Part shown: in pieces, positions 44,831 through 55,379 of the stretch
Layout: every line of letters begins with the position of its first letter
Numbering within the stretch: position 1 is the stretch's first letter
Source: Trissonchulus latispiculum
Lineage: Eukaryota > Nematoda > Enoplea > Enoplida > Ironidae
DNA: 64,000 bases
Assembly: GCA_030248195.1 (NCBI GenBank)
Contig: JASAND010027828.1
Span: forward strand, 62,001 to 126,000
Direction of reading: 5' to 3'
Notes under the pieces: model-generated
What the model was told of the DNA's origin: nothing
Databases searched by the model: none
The model's input: the letters and a program-made list of their open reading frames with translations, nothing else
Program-made: the position numbers and the translations under genes

Positions 44831-47800
44831 TTACTGGTCGGGTGTCAATTCCATCAGAAACGGTTTGAATCTATTCACATGAACAGTTTCAGGAGGGGCA
44901 TCTACCTTGAAAGTAGATTGAATTTGACAGTTGGTAGGAGAAGTAACTTTAAGGACCCGGCAAGGCCCCTCAAAAGCCGGAAGGTATTTGCGGCTTGCCC
45001 CCTTCTGAATATTTGCTCGTGAAACGTCCTTCCAAACCATCATGCCTTCCTTATACTTAATAGGTTTACCCTTAGAATCATATTTGTCCTTGCGTTTTTT
45101 CTGGACCTGTGTACGTACATACGTATATTCCGAAATAGTGCCCCGAAAAAGGTCAGGCCACGGAATACGTACGTACCCGTGTTCGCCCGGATGTACTGAC
45201 GTGGATAGATAGTAATAATGCCTGTTGTTGTCCAAAGTTTGAGGCTGACTTTTATGAGATGTAGAAAAAATTTGTACAGAAGTCACAAGATCGGGATGAG
45301 AAAAGCTCGGTATGACAAGTTCGGGATGACTTAGACTTGAAAAAATATGTTCTGGGTGGTCCTGTGACGGAGGTTCAGCAGCTGAACCGGCCCGGTCGAA
45401 CCCAGGTGCAAGCTGAGCTGCCAACGAAGGCGACTCCAGGAGGGCGGGGTCAACCCCCCTCACCTCCTGAGGCCAACCTTCCCCCCATACAAGACCAAAT
45501 TTAGAAAAGGGAGGAGCCAAAAGAGTTTCTGACTCCTCCCGTAGCCGAAAAACCGGCTGGTCCTCCACCCAAACTTTAACTTCACCTGAAAAAGCTACAG
45601 AAATTAGAGGTAAACCCAAACTATGCCCTTCTTTAATAAAGGAAAGGTCCTTCCCCTGTAAAAGACACCATTTCAAAACTTTCTCCCCACCGTCTCCCAA
45701 GCTCAAGTCACTTGTTAGGGGAGGGTCGGGGGGTTCGGGTGGAGCTGTTACCCCTTTTTGTGCAGATTTCACTTCTGGAAGTTCATCTTGGACCTCACAA
45801 GCATCAATCGGAAGAATTTCAGCCATAGGGCATTTTACTGCCTTTACCCCCTCTTTTTGGGGTAGGTTCACACCTACCCCCTCTTTTTGGGGTAGACTCA
45901 GGGCTACCCCCTCTTTTTGAGGTAGATCCTCCGTTGGCCAGAAGGCAAAAGAAAAAACGCTATCATCTTCAAAAGCTGAATCAGTTGCCAACTTATACGT
46001 AAGAGCTGAGGCGACATGAGGGGGAGGGATACCCAAATTATCATCAACTGCAAAGACGATATCATTGATATAAGGGTCTTGAGAGACAGAAGCTTGAGAG
46101 GAATGTAGGGGCTTTTCTGGAACCGACACACCCCCCGGGGCGGGTCTGGATGGTGGATCGGCCGCACACCCAGACACGCCCCCACTGGTCCCAGTCCCAG
46201 AGGCCGCGTCAACCACCGCACCCTGTGACTGAGACACAGCGAGTCCCGCAGTCTGCTCCCAAGACATCACAATCGGTGAGGGAGATTCCCCATTCAGAGA
46301 GAGCAGAGGGGGAGGGTCGGGACCCTCCTCCACGGGTTGGACTACTTCGTCAGTTTCGGGCACCGCCACTTCACAGCGCAAAATATCTTCACGTTCGAGT
46401 TTTTCCGGCCACGCATCTGCGATGGCATGGCCCAAATCAAAAATTTGCTTCTTCAAAACCTCAGTAAACTTTTTCATATGATTATACGTATGCATGTGAA
46501 TAGCTGCTAACGTCGTAAAATTTGACTGGATCATAGAAAAAGACTGAACAATTTGTTCGGGAGTCGTATCCGCTGGAGAACCTACCCCAAACACGTGTAA
46601 CTCCGAAGGCTGTGGTTCGGTCTCAACATAACCTATAAGGTGTTCAACCCCTTTTTGTTGGGCCAAAACGCGGGGAGGGAGGGTGCCCCCCTGTGGATTT
46701 GCAACGCTCTGGTCTGATGCTCTAACAAAATGTTGTGCTAACGGTGCCGCCAAAGGTTGCGTGGTAACGCCTCGAACCGAGGGTGCTGGGGCCGGGGCCA
46801 AGGGTGCCGGCAAAGCAGACACGGCTGCACCAGGTGAAACAACTTGACCCGTGCTCTGAGCTGGCGGTGCCTCCCACTGTGGACCATATGCATGCTGGCC
46901 CGAAGAAGGCTGTGGGGCGGGCAGAGCTAAAGGGACAGGAGCAGGTTGTAAAGCTGGATAAACCGGCTGCTGTGCACAAAACTGCGGGTAAACTGGTACG
47001 TACTGAGTAACTCCAGCTACCTGTTCCCTGGGGAGAGGTCGCCCCCTCCAACCCGCCGGGGCCAACTGAGGGTATTTGTCCCAACAATTGTTAGGATCAT
47101 GGCCCCTCCTGCCACAGTGGAGGCACTTATCTTTGTGCTTATCCTCAAACCTAGGCCGTGCATCCTTCCCTTTTTCCCATAGTGCCCGAAGATCCTGCAA
47201 TTCCTTACGTAGCTGTTCCAACGGGTCGTTAGAACTCCCGCCCGGTTCTGCTCTCTCTGAGGATGCCACATGATAGATTGGGGGGTCATACGACAATCTA
47301 TCCCCTGGGGTGGGGCGTGGGGTTCGGGCGTCGAGTTTGTCAATCACCCGCAAAATGTCTTCCATAGACGGTTCCCCATACGCCCCCAAAGGGACGAGCG
47401 ACGCCGCGTACTTGTCATTTGCCCCGGCATAGACCTGCTGGACACAGTGCTTCTCCCGGTCACCCGGGTCACTCCAGATATCCAGCGCCAAAGCTTGCAA
47501 TTCCGAGATATATTTACGTATGTGTTCTCCGGGACGTTGAAGTCGGTAAACAAAAGCTGTATATTTTTGCTGGTACGACAACTGCGGTTTAGGAAACTGA
47601 GTTTTCAAAAGTTTCAAAATACTATCATATGAATCGATCATAGAAAGACCCGCACGGGAGGCATAAATTTGAGCCTTACCCGCCAATTTACTGTATAAAA
47701 GACGAGGCCACTGATCTTTGGGAATTTGATACGTTTCCACTGCAGATTCAAATTGTGGAAGCCAGTCTTCAACGTAGAGTAATTCTGGGTCAAACCGTGG

Positions 47801-48709
47801 AACGTCCCGGAGAATTTCTATATACGTACGAAAAAGGCGCGGGTCGTGACCTGAAACTGAAGCATCCGTGGCCACCATGGTCGCCGGAGTTGGGTGACGG
47901 ACAGGCGTCGCTCGTTCCTCCTTGTTAGAAAAAACCCCCTTTTGACTAACTTGCTGTGCAGAAAAACCCGGGGGGGCGCCCCCCCTATCTGGCGGAGGAG
48001 GCAAGTCAGAAGCCACCCTTGAATTTCCCAATACAAAATCTGACGTTTGGACATTCTGTGGACTGGTTTCCACCGTCTGATTTACAGCTGGCGCCGCCGG
48101 ACCTATAACCGCTTGGATAGGTCCCGGTACGTACGTATGGGCCGCCGGTTGTAAAGCAACAGAATTTCCAGCAGCAAATTGTGTCGGAGAATTATATACG
48201 TATACTGGATTTCCGTACATATCGACGGCATAATAGCCGGGTTGTGCCGCAGACGGCACAGGCTGCACAATCTGAGGTGTATACGTATATAATGGCTGCT
48301 GGACCGGGGATTGTGATTGAGAAAAACCCGGCATAGACGACAGCATTTGGGCCGGTTGTTGAACGTTTTGGGCGGCCTGTGCTTGACCTGACGGAGAAGC
48401 GCGCTGAAACGTACCTTGCGGGTGCTGTGCAGACGGTGGACACCAAACATGTCCTGAATTTTGACCAAAATTAGGTAATCCCCCTGAGGCGCCGTTTACA
48501 AGACTGGGGACTCCCAAAGTGGGTTGCCCCACCTGTCCCCGGGACGACGAGGCCGAACTGCACCCTTGATCTGACGTAAACTTAGACGTACTTTGCGACT
48601 GAGATTGGCACTCGGGCGCAGAAGATTCAGGTCGTCCCTGGGGAGACGGAACGGGCGCCCCCCGATTCTGATCATGTCCACCCAAACTTCTGTCGGGTTT
48701 TTCTGGCAT
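44831..48709 (-). CDS. Gag-like polyprotein fused to an integrase C-terminal domain
   Basis: 1292 codons without a stop. Residues 1-275 are P/Q/S-rich. About 295-460 is a retrotransposon Gag capsid-like helical region (DWLPQFESAVETY and FVYRLQRPGEHIRKYI). A zinc knuckle CLHCGRRGHDPNNC (CX2CX4HX4C) is at 529-542. Residues ~560-1200 are Pro/Glu-rich with three LPQKEGV repeats (DNA about 45840-45930). The last ~83 residues (YDSKGKPIKY to the end, with KYLPAFEGPCRVLKV and VHVNRFKPF) resemble the end of Ty3/Gypsy integrases. The enzymes normally lying between are missing, so this looks like an internal deletion that kept the frame open. The ATG at 48709 is not the original start: coding-like sequence continues upstream in other frames to 52203. 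Confidence 0.85.
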   Translation of the reverse strand: MPEKPDRSLGGHDQNRGAPVPSPQGRPESSAPECQSQSQSTSKFTSDQGCSSASSSRGQVGQPTLGVPSLVNGASGGLPNFGQNSGHVWCPPSAQHPQGTFQRASPSGQAQAAQNVQQPAQMLSSMPGFSQSQSPVQQPLYTYTPQIVQPVPSAAQPGYYAVDMYGNPVYVYNSPTQFAAGNSVALQPAAHTYVPGPIQAVIGPAAPAVNQTVETSPQNVQTSDFVLGNSRVASDLPPPPDRGGAPPGFSAQQVSQKGVFSNKEERATPVRHPTPATMVATDASVSGHDPRLFRTYIEILRDVPRFDPELLYVEDWLPQFESAVETYQIPKDQWPRLLYSKLAGKAQIYASRAGLSMIDSYDSILKLLKTQFPKPQLSYQQKYTAFVYRLQRPGEHIRKYISELQALALDIWSDPGDREKHCVQQVYAGANDKYAASLVPLGAYGEPSMEDILRVIDKLDARTPRPTPGDRLSYDPPIYHVASSERAEPGGSSNDPLEQLRKELQDLRALWEKGKDARPRFEDKHKDKCLHCGRRGHDPNNCWDKYPQLAPAGWRGRPLPREQVAGVTQYVPVYPQFCAQQPVYPALQPAPVPLALPAPQPSSGQHAYGPQWEAPPAQSTGQVVSPGAAVSALPAPLAPAPAPSVRGVTTQPLAAPLAQHFVRASDQSVANPQGGTLPPRVLAQQKGVEHLIGYVETEPQPSELHVFGVGSPADTTPEQIVQSFSMIQSNFTTLAAIHMHTYNHMKKFTEVLKKQIFDLGHAIADAWPEKLEREDILRCEVAVPETDEVVQPVEEGPDPPPLLSLNGESPSPIVMSWEQTAGLAVSQSQGAVVDAASGTGTSGGVSGCAADPPSRPAPGGVSVPEKPLHSSQASVSQDPYINDIVFAVDDNLGIPPPHVASALTYKLATDSAFEDDSVFSFAFWPTEDLPQKEGVALSLPQKEGVGVNLPQKEGVKAVKCPMAEILPIDACEVQDELPEVKSAQKGVTAPPEPPDPPLTSDLSLGDGGEKVLKWCLLQGKDLSFIKEGHSLGLPLISVAFSGEVKVWVEDQPVFRLREESETLLAPPFSKFGLVWGEGWPQEVRGVDPALLESPSLAAQLAPGFDRAGSAAEPPSQDHPEHIFSSLSHPELVIPSFSHPDLVTSVQIFSTSHKSQPQTLDNNRHYYYLSTSVHPGEHGYVRIPWPDLFRGTISEYTYVRTQVQKKRKDKYDSKGKPIKYKEGMMVWKDVSRANIQKGASRKYLPAFEGPCRVLKVTSPTNCQIQSTFKVDAPPETVHVNRFKPFLMELTPDQ

Positions 48710-48986
48710 ATCTTCCTGGGCCTGGGGAGAGGCCGCAGCTGCAGACTTCGCGGAGTGGGAGGGACTTGCTGATGTTGTAGCTGAATCAGGTCATTTTCAG
48801 AAGTTTGGTTCGGAACCGGTTCGGGATTATTTTCCCCCGAACTTTTCTCCCCCGATCTTTTTGATCCCGAACTTTTCCCCCCCCCAACAAATCAGAAACC
48901 GTGACTGGCGCCAAACCGAGGTCTTTCCGCCGGTAATCCAGATAATTCTGCATAGCTGACAAAAGTTGCTCGTCTTGCGAATCTGA
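48710..48986 (-). pseudogene. Gag segment with frame changes
   Basis: Protein-like sequence runs through all three minus frames in turn. From the transposon junction (48986) to a run of nine C (48877-48885) it continues the 52203 frame. It then shifts to a frame with SSGSKRSGEKSSG repeats, and near 48770 into the frame of the 1292-codon ORF. Either there are two indels, one of them at the homopolymer, or one or both are assembly errors. Confidence 0.6.
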
Positions 48987-51462
48987 GGGCCTTTTCGCGA
49001 ATGGGTAGAGTAGAGTAGAGTAGAGTAGAGTTAAAATTAACTCTTTTAACTCTTTTCGCGAATGCACAGAGTTAAATTTAACTCTGCCTGTTTTTAACTC
49101 TTTTAACTCTGCAGGGTTAAAAATCACAGAGTTAAAAGAGTTAAAACTGGGAGAGTTAAAATTAACTCTGTGCATTCGCGAAAAGAGTTAAAGGAGTTAA
49201 AACTGGGAGAGTTAAAATTAACTCTGTGCATTCGCGAAAAGGGTTAAAAGGGTTAAATCTGGGCGATCTGAAATTAATTCTCAGCATACTAGATAAAAGT
49301 CTAAATAATTCTCTTTTCGCAATATCCAACTTTTCACAATTTGAAAATTTTTAAAAAGTATATACTGCTCAACGTTGGGAAAATTTTAAATAAAATGACT
49401 AATAAGAAAAGAAAAAGATGATGTGTACTCATTTCTTCAATGAAGCGTTATCCGGTGTTAGGAAAGTGGACGAATCCCTGTGTGCAACTTGCAGTCTTTA
49501 ATCGATTTTGCTGAAAAGCTGCACGGATGCAGTTAAACAAACAATTGACCAAAACTTTAAGCATCGAAGGGGTTAACAACATTGGTAAAAATACAATCTA
49601 AAGGGAACCAACCAAACATTTTTCTATGATTTTCCTGAAAAGTTGCGTATACAAGAGGATTGATTCACTCTGGAAACCGAAAAATTTTTTGTCGCCGACT
49701 TTGCTGAAAGCATACAGGTTTTTGGCTCGCTGAGCACGAATTTGAAGGCCGTTCTTCGATTCAGCTTTTTGTTAGCTCAGTATAAGCTTACAACTTAAGC
49801 TTACATGTTTAGCTCATATCGACCTAACGGAATCGAAAACCGGACTTCAAATTCGTGTTCAGCGACCCCAGAAAACCCCTGTACGCAGCTTTTAAGTAGT
49901 GATGTTTCAGCACCTGAAACTGAAACTGAAAATAGTACAGCTCGATGCTTGAAACTGAAACTGAAACTGCAAAGAATCGACGACTGAAACTAAAACTGAA
50001 ACTGAATCTGAAAATCCGACGAGCAACCGCCTGAATCTGAAGCTGAAATTCAGATAAAATGAGGCCTGAAACTGAAACTGAATCTGAAACTGAAATTCGG
50101 ACGAGCAACCGCCTGAAACTGAAAATCCTCAATTAGCAGACCTGAAACTGAAAATAAATTGGGCGGCTGAAACATCAGCACTTTTAAGCAAAATCGGCGA
50201 CAAAAAAATTTCGGTTTCCCTTGGTCGCCCCCTGCGAATGGAAAAAATCGATTCTTGTGAAATAGAAAAATTATGTGATATTTGAACTCAGCGTGGTTGA
50301 AAACATATCCATACCAAATTTCAGCAGAATTAGTCATGTTTTAAAAATTCTGAGTGGTGGGGGCTAATCTGGAAAAGACCCCAGACAGAGCCCAACCCGC
50401 TGTACATATTTTCAGTAAAATAAGTTTCTCTTGGTTCTCCCAAGAACATAATTACCAAAAAAACAAACAGATGCAGCAAAATAAAATCGAAAATTATGAA
50501 TTGAAATTCAGCAGAGATTTCAAATTTGACTAGAAATGGTTGCCCTTAAATTGAACAATTGATCATGTACTGTCATTCTTGAGCATTACCAGTTCCAGCA
50601 AAATCCGCGTAACATTTGTCTAGATGTCCTTCCATAAAGTCTAAAGGTTCAAATTTTTTAAAGTTTACAGTAATTTTCATGGCTAAATTGGCGCTTTAAC
50701 CTATTTTTGAGAGAAAATTGAGCTTGCGGTTAGTTGTAGCGTCCCGTTGATTCGGCTTTCCATGTTGCAGCTCTCATACACACTTCTTCAAATTTGCATT
50801 CATAAAGTGGAGTTAAATAACTTGCAAAAATAATTTAGAGCTTATTTATAATTATAATTAATTATTTTAATTTAGCTATATAATTTTATTTAATTATCTT
50901 TTCTAACAATGCAGCATGTTTAAAACATTTTGTTCCATCTATTTTTATTTTATTAATTAGAATATTTCGTTGCCTTAGCGTAAACAATTCAGCAGAATAT
51001 TGACAAATGCTTAAGTAATTTTGAAGCATTATGAACCATCCAATGAAATTATGTCTTGTGCTTTCATTGGTTGGATTGTCTTGTCATATTGAAACCTTTA
51101 TTACGCGCGCAAAACGTGGCAATAACAATGTAAAGCATAGTAGATTTTAACTCGTTTAACCCGCGTGCTGAGACGCGGGTTAAAATTCAATGTAAAATAG
51201 CGAGAGCGAGTTAAAAGAGTTAAATTTAACCCATTCATGAAAAGGGTAGAGTTAAATTTAACTCTGCAGCTTTTTAACTCTACGTGTCGTTCATGAAAAG
51301 AGTAGAGTTAAAAGAGTTAATTTTTAACTCTTTTCGCGAATGACGGCAGAGTTAAAAATTTTAACTCTGCTTAACTCGCCGAGTTAAATTTAACTCTTTT
51401 AACCCATTCGCGAAAAGGATCGAGTTAATTTTAACCCGTTTAACCCATTCGCGAAAAGGCCC
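48987..51462. mobile_element. GGGCC-ended DNA transposon (Harbinger-like?) inserted in gag
   Basis: TIRs GGGCCTTTTCGCGAATGGGT and their near-perfect complement bound 2476 bp, with a 3-bp TSD TGA (48984-48986 and 51463-51465). Both arms are arrays of GTTAAAATTAACTCT and GTTAAAAGAGTTAAA with CGCGAATG/CGCGAAAAG punctuations (48995-49260 and 51140-51455). The interior is non-coding and hosts a hAT element at 49897-50180. GGGCC ends and 3-bp TSD suggest PIF/Harbinger relatives; no transposase is present. Removing the element and one TSD copy gives a continuous gag frame across the site. Confidence 0.85.
49897..50180. mobile_element. Short hAT-type element, CTGAAACTGAAA-rich
   Basis: TSD CTTTTAAG is exact at 49889-49896 and 50181-50188. 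TIRs TAGTGATGTTTCAGC and GCTGAAACATCAGCA pair at 12 of 15 positions. The whole body is made of CTGAAACTGAAA-type repeats in mirrored orientation. It lies inside the GGGCC element, making it the third nesting level. Confidence 0.88.
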
Positions 51463-51465
51463 TGA

Positions 51466-52203
51466 GTCATCAATTTCAACAGATTCATCAAAGGCATCAA
51501 ATTGGGGGCCGGGAGTGAGGATTTGCCCCTCCTGAGGCAAATCAGAAGTCTGCAGCAGTTCCGGTCCCCCAGACAAAGATTTTACTGTAGTTTCCTCCCC
51601 AGAAACTACTACTTCTGGGGGAATGGCATCTGATAGCACTTGGGGACCCCCCGACTGCGACGTTAGAGACCGGGAACCCGCAGACTGCGAAACTTGGGGA
51701 CGGATAGCCCCAGATTGTGACCGCGTCACTGGCCCCCCAAAAGTTTTATTTAAATGACCACCATACGGGGCCTCTGAAGATGTAGACGGGGCCGTGGAGG
51801 TAGAAACCCCCAACTGGGACTGGGTCCGGCGGGAACTTGTGGGTGGGGGGGGAATCCGGGAGGGTCCCCCTCGCCCCCCTGATCCTCTTTCTGTGACAGG
51901 TTTCGCCTTAGAATTTTGCCCTTCCCATAATTGTGGGGGAATATCGGGAACATAACCTTCCGGTCTCCTGGGGGTCCCCCTTCCAATGCCTGGGACGGTT
52001 CCTCCCGGACTAGTGTTGGGGGAGACACCCCCCCGACCACGACCCCCCGATTTTGCAATTCCTTGCTTTGAAGCCATGGGAGTCCCTCTATCTAAATCGA
52101 CCGGTCCGTCAAAATACGACAAGATCCCCCAAAGTTGTGCTCTTTGCTTATTTCGCTTATCGTGCTCCCTTTTCCTCTCAGAAAAAGCTAGAACTTTGGA
52201 CAT
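51466..52203 (-). CDS. Gag N-terminal part, interrupted by transposon
   Basis: ATG at 52203 lies just after the primer-binding-like site. About 246 codons are Gly/Pro/Arg/Ser-rich with no recognised domain, ending at the TSD of the inserted transposon. The annotated frame then runs ~35 codons into the transposon before a stop at 51361. The frame continues without shift on the other side of the insertion, so this was the original start of the Gag polyprotein. Confidence 0.75.
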
Positions 52204-52208
52204 CTACT

Positions 52209-52226
52209 GAAAAATCACGGTCGCCA
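52209..52226 (-). other. Primer-binding-site-like sequence
   Basis: In element sense TGGCGACCGTGATTTTTC starts 5 nt after the 5' LTR. A tRNA ending CACGGTCGCCA would pair with the first 11 nt; a tRNA-Arg type is my guess, unverified. Confidence 0.6.
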
Positions 52227-52231
52227 CTATT

Positions 52232-52883
52232 TGTGAAGTACTATGCGTGTACCTCTGTAATAAACTATTATCGGACTTCACTAGATGATTGCAAGTAGGT
52301 ATTCAGTGTGTGATATCCAGTCCTAGCCAGGTGAGAAGAGAAGCAACAGAATTATAGATTAGCGAGTAGATTCGAGTGGGGTCACCTATGAGCCCTAGAC
52401 GACCGTCTCCTATAGCTAATAGATCAAATTAACCGCTAGATTTTACTATGACAAATACAAAATACTCATACTAACTTTAAAATGGACATACAAAACTAAT
52501 AGAGAGTACAAAAGGGGGCACGATAACAAAACACAAAGAGCACTAGGGAGGGCGTTACCCACTCCCGTACACCTAAACTTCGCCCCACGTCTCCTACCCA
52601 ACTGATGAAAGTCACCCTACCACAATGCTGACGACACTCCAACTGACGTAAACCTACACTCTCTCACTTATATATACTTTGTGCTAGTGGCGTAGCTAGC
52701 CCAAAAAGAAATCACCTTTATCATTCACGAATGAGACAAATGTCGAAATAGCTCAGATTTGTACAATTTCATCAAATAGAATACACTTTACGCTACGCAT
52801 ATGAAGATAACGCCACACATACTTTTTAGTGCTGCGCTGCTGCGCAGCTAGTTACTAATGCCCTAAATGGGTAATATCCCACA
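52232..52883 (-). repeat. 5' LTR of the minus-strand retrotransposon
   Basis: 652 bp, a direct repeat of 40550-41201 with one visible difference. Followed by CAAG, matching the other flank. Confidence 0.93.
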
Positions 52884-52922
52884 CAAGGTGCTCCGACCAC
52901 AATACACGAGTGTTCCCCTCTG

Positions 52923-53750
52923 GGGCCTATTTCATCATTAGTCACAAGTTCACAAGTTTACAAGCCACAATGCAATTTCGGTTTCATCATCGATTAGTCA
53001 CAAGCCACAAGTCACAAGGAAAGTCACTACTTGTGACAAGTTGTCCACAAGTAGATTTTCCAGTTTCGGTTTCATCAAGCCACAAGCCACAAGTCACAAG
53101 TTCACAAGTCCCTTCAAACAGCTGAAAAATCCCACAAGTCAAAGTATCACTTGTGGCACTCAAATTTTAATTAATATAAAATAAATATTAAATGAATTTA
53201 CTCGTTTACTGAAGGACAACAACACTTTCTCGAAAGCGGAACAATTAACAAATGAAATGGCCTAAATTTTACTGAAATTTGCAGCGCCAAATTTTGGTAT
53301 AGATTTGAAGCTTTTTCTATGTATTAATCTGATTATTTACGCTGATTTATACAATTTTCATTCGTGTATCTAAATGTGGTAATTCTTTACTTAATTTACT
53401 TTTTTTTATCCATTTCTTTATTTTTATTTGCTTACTGAGCAATTTAACTTTCGAAAAGCCTTCAGTTCGCTGCATAATTCTTGAATTATTGTTTTTTGTT
53501 TAGGTACTGTAGTTCTCTGTCTCAAATTGCTTCTGTTTTGGCCTCTTCCTTCCCCACAAGTACTTTCCTGAACTTGTGAGCTCTGACGTCATTCCAGCGT
53601 GCTCGTCGTCTGTTATTTACTTGTGGCTTGTAACTGGCCACAAGTTGTCTGCAAATTTTGATGAAACCCAATTTTGGGTAGCTTGTGGCCACAAGTCACA
53701 AGTTCACAAGTTGTGGCTTGTGAACTTGTGACTAATGATGAAATCGGCCC
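52923..53750. mobile_element. GGGCC-ended TIR element with 3-bp TSD CTG
   Basis: The 34-bp TIRs (GGGCCTATTTCATCATTAG on the left, extending through CACAAGTTCACAAG) differ from their partner at one base. TSD CTG is at 52920-52922 and 53751-53753. CACAAGT/ACTTGTG repeats fill both subterminal zones; the interior is AT-rich and non-coding. End sequence and TSD length match the PIF/Harbinger pattern. Confidence 0.85.
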
Positions 53751-53753
53751 CTG

Positions 53754-55379
53754 TGGTGGGGGGATAGCCAAGAGGTGCAAGTTTGGTTGAGGGTAGCCAT
53801 AGGGGTCCCAGTTAGGGGAGGTCGTCGAGACAGGATAAGACTGGCTGCTGGCGACCCGCCCCTAAACGGGGACCTCTTCTGCCTACTACCCATGAAACGT
53901 GGACCCATTTTGGAAATTCAGTAAAACTACCGTAATCCTCTGCACTACCCCCCCACCACGTGGGCAGGGGCCTCTGCAATCTGATTGGCTGTGGGCTACC
54001 CCCCCCCCCCCCTTCCCACAACACGGAGGAGGGGTATACGCTGTCGATTTGGCAGACCCCTCCTCACAAAACGGGGAAACATTCACGTATTTTAAATGTG
54101 GTCGGAGCACCGTTACGCAAAGCCCAGAAGAGGAGCCATCAAGTGTTTACTCTTCTTCTAACATATAGTGCAATTATGCACTCTTGATTTCAGCCCTCTG
54201 TGAGGCTGTCTACCTCAGTACCGACAACAGGTCCGATTTATTATCGACATCATCTTTATGTACTCACACGGAAATAAGCTTACATACGTAATATATATAA
54301 CTGAATGCCAAAAACAACATTAACAACAACTAAACATTTTCTGGATGATATTGCTAAACAAGACCACAACGAGAGGAAATAATAAAACACTCATGATTTG
54401 TAATAGACAAAAGCTGCTTACTGAAAAACACTAAAACATCTTTAAACATCAAACAGTAAACTATCAATACAAATCTAACAGTGACTGAGCAAAACTACAA
54501 TAATTAGAGTTGGCTGTTGAAATAGCAGTCTGATTTCTCCCGATATATTGTTTCCAGATTTGCACTCTTGAAATCCATGCGTATGGCAAAGTAATGAGAA
54601 TGAAAAATCCCTCATTCTTCAACGATTGAGAGCGATATGCAAAAAAGTAAAAGTTGATGACTATAATGCCATTTATAATAGTTTAGGCTGAAAAGGGATA
54701 CAGTTTACAGCTTATGGCAGAAAAAGGTACACAACCATCATTAAGCAGTTGAACACAAATTACCGCAAGAAAGCCAAATACGTACCGGTCTACAATAAAA
54801 ACAGGATACAGTAAAGGATCTTAATAAAATAAAACCTATAGTTACGCAGCTACGATCATCCTGCATAAGGTTAAACCCATAATTAGGACAAAGCAATTCA
54901 ATTCTCACAATAAGTCTCCCAAAGTTTACAACTAAATTCCAAATTTGCTATTGCATTCAGAAAGCAATCAATTTTTCAACAACGAAAGTTGGTACTTAAC
55001 TGAAAAATGTGGCAATCACCAATAGGTTGAAATTGGAAACTGACTTGATACAGGAACAAAATTAATTATTTCAAAGCTTTATACAACTTTGTAAAAGAAA
55101 GCACGTATTTGACTAAAACAAAGTCTGCTAAATGAACAGCACAAGATGATACAAAATCTAGCTTTTGTCCAGTTTCGATAATAGTGGGCAAAACAAGATT
55201 TAAAGCGAACAATAGCACATAGGTGAGATCAAAAGTACAAAATGTAAGAAAATACATCTCTTACACTAGCATGAAAAAACATGTCGGATAAATATGCTCG
55301 TTTATTAAAGGTACAATTCCCTCCACCAAGTCTTGGGAGCGGGAGAGGGGGGGGCTGCAGTCATGAGCTAAATACAAGC
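53754..55379. other. Intergenic sequence, nothing recognised
   Basis: GC-rich at 53754-54060 with a C run at 54001-54013 and inverted-repeat look (ACTACCCCCCCACC and GGGTAGCC). The rest is AT-rich without gene-like frames, RNA genes or element ends. Confidence 0.4.

Larger units (their letters stand above)
40550..52883 (-). mobile_element. LTR retrotransposon lacking PR/RT/RH, carrying Gag-IN tail and NADAR ORFs
   Basis: A 12.3-kb minus-strand element (about 9.9 kb without its nested insertion). It has two 652-bp LTRs, a TSD of CAAG or ACAAG (40545-40549; 52883/4-52887), a primer-binding-like site and a polypurine tract. Order in element sense: 5' LTR, gag N-terminus, nested transposon, Gag-like frame ending in an integrase C-terminal domain, NADAR-domain ORF, ~2.1 kb without recognised genes, 3' LTR. 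I find no protease, reverse transcriptase, RNase H or integrase core, so mobilisation would need enzymes in trans. Near-identical LTRs imply a recent insertion. Confidence 0.9.
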
